Source: Clostridiales bacterium (GTDB taxonomy: Bacteria > Bacillota > Clostridia > Lachnospirales > Lachnospiraceae). Taken from it: 10,681 nucleotides of DNA. Below the pieces are notes generated by a model. That model was not told where the DNA came from. It ran no database searches and saw nothing but the letters and a program-made list of their open reading frames with translations. This document shows, one piece after another, positions 6,757 through 10,681 of this stretch. How positions within the stretch are numbered: position 1 is the first letter of the stretch; the number at the start of each line of letters is the position of its first letter. Location of the stretch: NCBI GenBank assembly GCA_019420425.1, contig JAHZHG010000057.1, positions 231 to 10,911 on the forward strand. Reading direction: 5' to 3'. The translations under genes were made by a program, and so were the position numbers.

Positions 6757-7203
6757 ATGTTACCGAGTATTTTTGGAGAAAACTTATTTGATGATTGGAT
6801 GGACTTCCCGTTTGACCACGACTTTTTTGGCAGAAAGCATCCCGCCTATACAAAAGCAGAGACAAATCTGATGCGGACGGACATACAGGAAAAGGAGGAT
6901 CATTTTGAAGTGGACATCGATCTTCCCGGATATAAGAAGGATGAGATCAATGCCCAGTTAAAGGATGGTTACCTGACCGTCTCCGTTGCAAAGAATGTCA
7001 GCAATGACGAAAAGAACAGCGCCGGCAAATATATCCGCCGCGAACGGTACTCCGGCAGCATGAGCCGTAGCTTCTACGTTGGAGACGCAATTACCCAGGA
7101 GGATATCCGCGCCAAGTTTGAAGACGGCATCCTGCGGCTGACCGTTCCGAAAAAGGACGCCAAGGCCGTAGAACAGAAAAAATATATCGCGATTGAAGGT
7201 TAA
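6757..7203 (+). CDS. Hsp20 / alpha-crystallin family small heat-shock protein
   Basis: A 148-residue ATP-independent holdase that binds unfolding proteins in the cytoplasm and keeps them refoldable. The variable N-terminal arm (1-40) begins MLPSIFGENLFDDW, as in clostridial Hsp18 types. The alpha-crystallin domain (about 41-137) shows DIQEKEDHFEVDIDLPGYKKDEI, GYLTVSVAK and the hallmark AKFEDGILRLTVPK (119-132). The C-terminal anchoring motif I-A-I (144-146) for oligomer assembly is intact. The ATG at 6757 follows AGAGGAG (6741-6747) by nine bases; an ATG at 6750 is out of frame. It is a single-gene transcription unit between a CIRCE-controlled promoter and a strong terminator. Small heat-shock genes under CIRCE/HrcA rather than CtsR are less common than groESL or hrcA-dnaK units but plausible in Clostridia. 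Confidence 0.97.
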   Translation: MLPSIFGENLFDDWMDFPFDHDFFGRKHPAYTKAETNLMRTDIQEKEDHFEVDIDLPGYKKDEINAQLKDGYLTVSVAKNVSNDEKNSAGKYIRRERYSGSMSRSFYVGDAITQEDIRAKFEDGILRLTVPKKDAKAVEQKKYIAIEG

Positions 7204-7232
7204 CTCCTTCTTTGTACTTTTCCCCCTATTCT

Positions 7233-7258
7233 CCCCCGGCGCTGCCGGGGGTTTTTTT
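7233..7258 (+). terminator. Strong intrinsic terminator of the Hsp20 gene
   Basis: CCCCCGGC (7233-7240), loop GCT, GCCGGGGG (7244-7251), then seven T residues (7252-7258). It starts 30 bases after the Hsp20 stop codon and is a textbook rho-independent terminator on the plus strand only. Confidence 0.96.
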
Positions 7259-7278
7259 CGTTCAGAGGAAAGCGCGTC

Positions 7279-7322
7279 CGATGTATGACAGCCCTTCGGG
7301 CAGACGATGCGCAGCTACATCG
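7279..7322 (-). repeat. Branched inverted repeat after the ABC-F gene
   Basis: CGATGTA (7279-7285) and TACATCG (7316-7322) are perfect arms enclosing a small hairpin GCCC-TTC-GGGC (7291-7301). It starts 12 bases beyond the ABC-F stop codon and would form a two-tier structure in that transcript. There is no T run behind it on either strand, so it is a possible 3'-end stabiliser or processing site rather than a clear intrinsic terminator. Confidence 0.35.
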
Positions 7323-7333
7323 TGAAGCCTCCT

Positions 7334-8896
7334 TTAGGAAAAGCTGCGCTGCCGCAGGGTAAGCAGCCTGGTCCCGCACTGCCGGCCAAAGGTTTTATCG
7401 TGCTCTACAATCAGCATCGTCGGCCGGTATTCCCGGATCAGTGCTTCGATCTGCATTCGGGAAAACACGTCAATATAATTCATCGGTTCATCCCAGATAT
7501 AAAGGTGCGCCGGCGTCAGCAGGCTGCCGGCGACAAGTACCTTTTTCTTCTGTCCGTCGGAATATTCCTCCAGCCGCTTTTCAAACTGGACGCGTTCCAT
7601 GTCCAGCTGCCGCAGCACCGCCCGAAACAGGCTGCCGCTGATTCCCAGACGTTCCGTGTACTCATCCAGGCTGCCCCGCAGCCAGGAGGTATCCTGATTG
7701 ATATAGGAAATCCTCAGGCCGGAGGCCACCTCCAGCTCGCCTTCCACGACCCGCGCTGCGTCGGCGTACTCTTCCGCTTTTCCATTCAGCACCTCCGCTC
7801 CTTTTGCGGACAGAATTGCCTTAATTATACTGGACTTTCCGCTGCCGTTTTTTCCCTGGAGAATCAATCGGTCGCCCCGCCGGATTTCCAGCTGAAGATG
7901 CTGCAGCACCGTCTGATCGCCATAGCGGATGGACACATCCCTTGCGCATACATACGTCTCCCGGTGATGAACCAGCGGCATCAGCTTCAGAACCGCCGGT
8001 TCCTCCAGATTTTTCAGCAGGCCGGCTTTTTCGGCAATGGCCTCCTGCTGTCTGCGTTCAATATTCTTCCGCTGCTGCTGCATCCGCCGGGATTTTTCTC
8101 CCATATATGGCCGGAACCCTCCCCCGGCGTCATGATTCATCGTGGGGTCGATTCCGATTTTCCGCGCTTCCGCTTTATCCGCCCATGCGTGCGCCCGTTC
8201 GGCTGCTTCCGTAAGCTTCCCGATCTCCTTTTTCAGTTTGGCATTTTCCGCCTGTTCAAAGGCATCCCGCTTCTGCTTATTCTCCCACCAGGTGCTGAAA
8301 TTCCCCTTTTCCACCACAATCTGGTTCCGCTCCAGTACCAGCACGTGGTCAATGCAGGAATCCAGCAGCCAGCGGTCATGGGATACCAGGATAAACCCTT
8401 TTTTTCCCTGCAGGTAGCTACTCACCGCTTCCCTTGCCGCCATGTCCAGATGGTTTGTCGGTTCGTCAATCAGCAGAAACGGATTGTCCCGGGAAAAAAG
8501 AACCGCCAGCATAACCTTCGTCCTCTCTCCGCTGCTCAGGGTCTTATACGGACGGTAAAGCACGCCTGTATCTGTTTTCAGCAGCTCCAGCTCCCGGCAG
8601 ATTTTCCAGAGCGCCGTGTCCGGCTGCAGTTCCTCTATCACCTCTGCCGTAAGCCATTCCTGCTGCTCCCTGCTCACCGGAAACGGAAAATACGCCATAT
8701 ACTCCTTACTGCTGATGTGCCCCTCATAGGGATACCTGCCCAGCAAAAGCTGCAGAAAAGTAGTCTTTCCCTTTCCGTTTCTGCCGATCAGGCCCAGCCT
8801 CCAGTTTGTATCGATAGAAAACGAAACGTGTTCAAAAATATTGTCATAGCTGCCTTCGTAGCAAAAGGTCAGATCCGATACGTGAATTTGTGCCAT
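7334..8896 (-). CDS. Lsa-like ABC-F ribosomal protection protein
   Basis: This 520-residue protein has two ABC ATPase domains and no membrane helix, the ABC-F plan. Domain 1: Walker A GRNGKGKTT (38-46), signature LSSGE (120-124), Walker B LLIDEPTNHLD (141-151). Domain 2: Walker A GKNGSGKSS (348-356), signature YSDGQ (445-449), Walker B LYIWDEPMNYID (465-476). The start MAQIHVSDLTFCYEGSYDNIF and the EPMNYIDVFSRMQIE segment are what I know from Lsa-type proteins, which enter the ribosomal E site and dislodge lincosamides, pleuromutilins and streptogramin A. The interdomain linker (about 200-310) contains the P-site-reaching tip near 245-275 and should set drug specificity. Start ATG 8896 follows GGAGTGAGG closely. 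The long leader with a terminator suggests drug-induced expression. A housekeeping translation role is the main alternative. Confidence 0.93.
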   Translation of the reverse strand: MAQIHVSDLTFCYEGSYDNIFEHVSFSIDTNWRLGLIGRNGKGKTTFLQLLLGRYPYEGHISSKEYMAYFPFPVSREQQEWLTAEVIEELQPDTALWKICRELELLKTDTGVLYRPYKTLSSGERTKVMLAVLFSRDNPFLLIDEPTNHLDMAAREAVSSYLQGKKGFILVSHDRWLLDSCIDHVLVLERNQIVVEKGNFSTWWENKQKRDAFEQAENAKLKKEIGKLTEAAERAHAWADKAEARKIGIDPTMNHDAGGGFRPYMGEKSRRMQQQRKNIERRQQEAIAEKAGLLKNLEEPAVLKLMPLVHHRETYVCARDVSIRYGDQTVLQHLQLEIRRGDRLILQGKNGSGKSSIIKAILSAKGAEVLNGKAEEYADAARVVEGELEVASGLRISYINQDTSWLRGSLDEYTERLGISGSLFRAVLRQLDMERVQFEKRLEEYSDGQKKKVLVAGSLLTPAHLYIWDEPMNYIDVFSRMQIEALIREYRPTMLIVEHDKTFGRQCGTRLLTLRQRSFS

Positions 8897-8934
8897 AGCT
8901 GCCTCACTCCTGTCTTTTTTCGGTCTGCGGCATT

Positions 8935-8971
8935 AAAAAAAGGATCGTCAGCCATCGCCAGACAATCCTTT
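8935..8971 (-). terminator. Intrinsic terminator within the ABC-F leader
   Basis: On the minus strand AAAGGATTGTC (8971-8961) pairs with GACGATCCTTT (8949-8939), eleven pairs with one G-U, loop of eleven, followed by a run of seven T ending at 8935. It precedes the ABC-F start codon by 38 bases and has no gene just before it to end, which points to conditional termination of the ABC-F transcript. Confidence 0.82.
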
Positions 8972-9125
8972 AGCCTATTCACGCAAAATATCCGCAGCAT
9001 CCCACAAAAATCCACGGATGCTGCCCGGGAACCCGCACGAAAGCTAATCTATCTTTTGGCGTACGACTGATAACAATGCCGCAGGCATTGCTTCTCTATC
9101 CGTCTTCATCTACGCAAAAAATAGA

Positions 9126-9137
9126 CTATCTCTTCAT
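9126..9137 (-). CDS. Three-codon upstream ORF (Met-Lys-Arg) in the ABC-F leader
   Basis: ATG AAG AGA TAG reads leftwards from 9137. CGGGGTG (partial Shine-Dalgarno) lies four bases upstream and AAGGA somewhat further away. Very short upstream ORFs serve as ribosome-stalling sensors in known ABC-F attenuators, so it may be the drug-sensing element. A tiny ORF can arise by chance; position and ribosome binding site are the only support. Confidence 0.4.
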   Translation of the reverse strand: MKR

Positions 9138-9166
9138 TTTGCACCCCGTTTCCTTAAGATGAAAAC

Positions 9167-9195
9167 AGGATAACACAGGTGCACAGATTTTGCAA
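9167..9195 (-). promoter_or_regulatory. Weak promoter candidate for the ABC-F leader
   Basis: TTGCAA (9195-9190) and TATCCT (9172-9167) at 17-base spacing, each four of six to consensus. Transcription would start near 9160, just ahead of the three-codon ORF. Alternatively the leader is reached by readthrough from the gene at 9248-9622. Confidence 0.35.
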
Positions 9196-9212
9196 CTCAA
9201 AATTGTTTTATC

Positions 9213-9246
9213 CTGGCAGACACGACGATGTATCTGCCAGTTTTTT
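9213..9246 (+). terminator. Intrinsic terminator, T run on the plus strand
   Basis: CTGGCAGA (9213-9220), loop of twelve, TCTGCCAG (9233-9240), then six T (9241-9246). It lies just beyond the stop codon of the minus-strand gene at 9248-9622 and could also fold in that transcript, but there the T run is missing. The ideal orientation is plus, where no protein gene precedes it. Confidence 0.6.
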
Positions 9247-9247
9247 C

Positions 9248-9622
9248 TTATTCTGCCTCTTCTATATCCCCGTCAGCCAGCGCTGCTTCTTCTAACTCAT
9301 AATCGGAATATTCTCCGCAGTCGTTCATGCTTTCCGCACACCCACAGTCCACAGAAGCTTCGCCAATCTCCGCATTCGCCCCGAAAATAACCGGAACCTC
9401 AATGCGCAGTTTCTGGCTGATCGTGAATTTGCATACATCCCCGGGCTTTCCCGGACAGTATTCGCATCCCCGGTTAATGACTGGCCTTCCTTCACAATGG
9501 GTCTTTACGTTTCCCACCTCACCAAATGGTTTGATGGTAACCGGAATGCAGACATCGACATCCTGATATCCTATAGCAGAGCAGCCGATTCTGTCCATTA
9601 CATGCTCAGCCTGATCTTTCAT
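9248..9622 (-). CDS. Small cysteine-rich conserved protein, possible spore coat or exosporium component
   Basis: A 124-residue protein with nine cysteines (14, 25, 43, 53, 56, 64, 93, 95, 102), including a C-x2-C pair at 53/56 and C-x-C at 93/95, alternating beta-like strands, and a strongly acidic C-terminus (about 104-124). No signal peptide or membrane helix. The RIGCSAIGYQDVDVCIPVTIKPF segment resembles small clostridial proteins I know only as hypothetical. The frame stays open to 9700, but ATG 9622 has a perfect AAAGGAGG seven bases upstream, which fixes the start. The upstream region has a match to the sigma-K promoter pattern, and cysteine-rich small proteins are common in spore coats; hence the coat suggestion, which is inference. 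A metal-binding role is the alternative. It lies 137 bases after the ABC-2 permease gene, beyond a hairpin, so it is probably a separate unit. Confidence 0.75.
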   Translation of the reverse strand: MKDQAEHVMDRIGCSAIGYQDVDVCIPVTIKPFGEVGNVKTHCEGRPVINRGCEYCPGKPGDVCKFTISQKLRIEVPVIFGANAEIGEASVDCGCAESMNDCGEYSDYELEEAALADGDIEEAE

Positions 9623-9655
9623 GCCAGATCCTCCTTTCGCCTTTTCCATACACAA

Positions 9656-9683
9656 TATCATATGAAAAATCGCCTGGATTGTT
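9656..9683 (-). promoter_or_regulatory. Sigma-K-like promoter candidate before the cysteine-rich gene
   Basis: Minus strand AACA (9683-9680) and CATATGATA (9664-9656). The known late mother-cell sigma-K pattern is AC, about 16-17 bases, CATAnnnTA; the -10 half matches fully and the spacing after AC is 16. The same bases contain TATGAT, which could be a sigma-A -10, but its -35 (GAAACA) is poor. Confidence 0.35.
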
Positions 9684-9707
9684 TCCGGACATCCGCCCAA
9701 TGATAAA

Positions 9708-9755
9708 GGAGGGCCTTACCCCGGATTCTGTTTTCCGGTCAAGTCCCTCCCTTTT
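9708..9755 (-). terminator. Two-tier hairpin after the ABC-2 permease gene
   Basis: GGAGGG (9708-9713) pairs with CCCTCC (9745-9750); inside lies CCGGA (9721-9725) with TCCGG (9734-9738). On the minus strand, eight bases after the permease stop, the stem is followed by TTTATC, a short T run; on the plus strand TTTT follows. It is a moderate terminator, possibly bidirectional. Confidence 0.5.
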
Positions 9756-9758
9756 CTG

Positions 9759-10681
9759 TTATCCGCGCACTTCCTGCCGCATAAATCCAATATAAGATCC
9801 GCCGAATGCAATCAGCATCAGCGCCGCCAGCCCGGTCAGATGAGGCCATACAAGCAGCAGGCTCTGTCCAAGACTCAGATAGCCGCTTACCGCGCCCACC
9901 AGCTGATCCATAGTCACTACGTTTACGGAACGGATCGACGGATTCATAATTGTGGAAACCGCCTCACTGTACAGATAGTACGGCGATATTCGATTCAGTC
10001 CCAGCTCCAGATTGTAGTTGTTCAGGGAATTTACAAGCGCACTGTACTGATCGTTCACCGGATATACCGCATTGGCAACAATGGTAGCTACCAGGCTCAT
10101 GAATATGGCAAAGAAAATCCATACGGCGATGGAGGCCAGAGCCGAAGTTGCCGCGTGACGGCAGAACACGGAAAACAGAATGGACAGCGCCAGCCAAAAT
10201 GCAATATAGATTACCGTGAAAGTCAGAAAAATCAGTATCCGCGCAGCCTCCTCGCCGGTAGGCTTCAGGCCGGTAAAGATAATTCCCGCCGCTCCCAGTG
10301 CAATACCCATGGTATAGACAATCGCTGCAATTACTGCGGTTCCGGCCAGGAATTTTCCGATGATAATCGAGTCCCGGTAAATCGGCTGGGCCACCAGGCG
10401 GTTCAGCGTTCCTCCCGCCCGCTCACTGTTCACCGCGTCGAAGCCAAGGGCCAGACCGATGATCGGCCCCAGCAGCGCAATGAAGGACATAAAGGAGGGA
10501 ATCGAGCTGCCTCCCTGGGTATACAGCTTCAGAAAAGCGAAATTACTGTCGTTTGCCAGCGCATCGCTCAGCCCCGACATTGCGCCGTACAGGCTGGCAA
10601 AGCTGGTGGTCCCGATCAGAAGCAGCAGAATCAGAAACCGTCTGCTCTTTAAATGATCTGCCAGCTCCTTACGGAACAGGG
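9759..10681 (-). CDS. ABC-2 type (NosY-like) transporter permease, N-terminus cut by window edge
   Basis: The frame is open from the right edge to the stop at 9761-9759, giving 306 residues. The first visible residues, LFRKELADHLKSRRFLILLLL, look like the cytoplasmic start and first helix of an ABC-2 permease, so only a few residues are missing. The internal ATG at 10580 falls after this first helix and is not the start. Further marks are the GLALGFDAVNSERAGGTLNRL segment typical of the family (coupling helix region), then five more hydrophobic helices. A polar external stretch (YPVNDQYSALVNSL to NPSIRSVNVV) lies before the last helix. It would work with an ATPase gene presumably located beyond the right edge. 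Substrate unknown; lipid, ion or peptide export are all possible. Confidence 0.88.
   Translation of the reverse strand, partial: LFRKELADHLKSRRFLILLLLIGTTSFASLYGAMSGLSDALANDSNFAFLKLYTQGGSSIPSFMSFIALLGPIIGLALGFDAVNSERAGGTLNRLVAQPIYRDSIIIGKFLAGTAVIAAIVYTMGIALGAAGIIFTGLKPTGEEAARILIFLTFTVIYIAFWLALSILFSVFCRHAATSALASIAVWIFFAIFMSLVATIVANAVYPVNDQYSALVNSLNNYNLELGLNRISPYYLYSEAVSTIMNPSIRSVNVVTMDQLVGAVSGYLSLGQSLLLVWPHLTGLAALMLIAFGGSYIGFMRQEVRG

Larger units (their letters stand above)
8897..9160 (-). ncRNA. Leader RNA of the ABC-F gene, probable ribosome-mediated attenuator
   Basis: The 351 bases between the ABC-F gene and the next gene upstream hold no sizeable gene but are highly structured on the minus strand. 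In transcript order there is: CCTGTTT (9169-9163) pairing with AAACGGG (9152-9146, one G-U), which would cover the region before the upstream ORF; the ORF MKR (9137-9126); hairpin CAATGCC-TGC-GGCATTG (9090-9074); hairpin GCAGCATCC/GGATGCTGC with 13-base loop (9024-8994), whose ATCCG can alternatively pair with CGGAT (8994-8990); and a terminator (8971-8935) 38 bases before the ATG. Several ABC-F resistance genes (vmlR, lmo0919) are known to be controlled by upstream-ORF-dependent termination, so the same is inferred here. I could not identify the antiterminator pairing by eye. Confidence 0.65.

Noticed and set aside
8885..9000. Minus-strand ATG at 9000 opening a frame through the leader terminator into the ABC-F start
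   Set aside because: GTGGG touches the ATG with no proper spacing, and the frame has no recognisable protein content; likely chance.
7307..9070. A 587-codon plus-strand open frame
   Set aside because: It lies wholly opposite the ABC-F gene and its leader, has low-complexity Leu/Gln/Pro/His-rich composition and no family motif; the minus-strand frame has all ABC-F motifs and a ribosome binding site.
9623..9700. Longer start at 9700 for the cysteine-rich protein
   Set aside because: The extension covers the promoter-like region and the perfect Shine-Dalgarno used by the ATG at 9622.
9840..10652. A 270-codon plus-strand open frame
   Set aside because: Antisense to the ABC-2 permease; composition (Gln, Arg, Asn rich) is what results from reading a membrane protein gene backwards.
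1..10681. CRISPR array, transposon or phage signs
   Set aside because: No regularly spaced direct repeats, transposase, integrase or phage genes were seen, and gene order and ribosome binding sites look like ordinary chromosome.

Overview
The window looks like chromosomal DNA of an anaerobic, spore-forming Clostridia species, most likely a gut Lachnospiraceae relative. This rests on moderately high GC, strong AGGAGG-type ribosome binding sites, a CIRCE heat-shock operator, an Lsa-type ABC-F protein, an SHQT-type histidine kinase wired to an FtsX-type ABC transporter, and a small secreted protein of a kind I associate with these bacteria. No transposase, integrase, CRISPR array, tRNA or rRNA was seen. 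The species call is inference from gene style.

Left part (1-5798): a MATE-family efflux gene (minus strand, cut by the left edge) diverges from a four-gene plus-strand module: OmpR-family response regulator, histidine kinase, MacB/LolD-type ATPase and an 843-residue FtsX-type permease. The genes overlap or lie close together, as expected of a Bce-like envelope-stress or peptide-resistance module in which the transporter may act as the sensor. Back-to-back promoters flank a perfect dyad between MATE and regulator, and a second dyad/hairpin separates kinase from ATPase.

Middle (5799-7258): a gene for a small exported protein follows. Its mature N-terminus carries the GGADGPTSIF motif otherwise known from sodium-pumping decarboxylase beta subunits. 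After it comes about 275 bases full of inverted repeats, then an Hsp20 gene with a sigma-A promoter overlapped by a CIRCE element, closed by a strong terminator.

Right part (7259-10681), all minus strand: an Lsa-like ABC-F ribosome-protection gene preceded by a long leader with a promoter candidate, a three-codon upstream ORF, hairpins and an intrinsic terminator just before the start codon, the layout of an antibiotic-responsive attenuator. Upstream lies a small nine-cysteine protein gene with a sigma-K-like promoter (possible spore coat protein), then an ABC-2 permease cut by the right edge.

The window is therefore mainly drug and envelope defence (MATE, two-component/ABC module, ABC-F) plus a stress chaperone. 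The points most worth following are the ABC-F attenuator, the decarboxylase-like motif on the small exported protein, the paired dyads of the two-component module, and the structured spacer before Hsp20.
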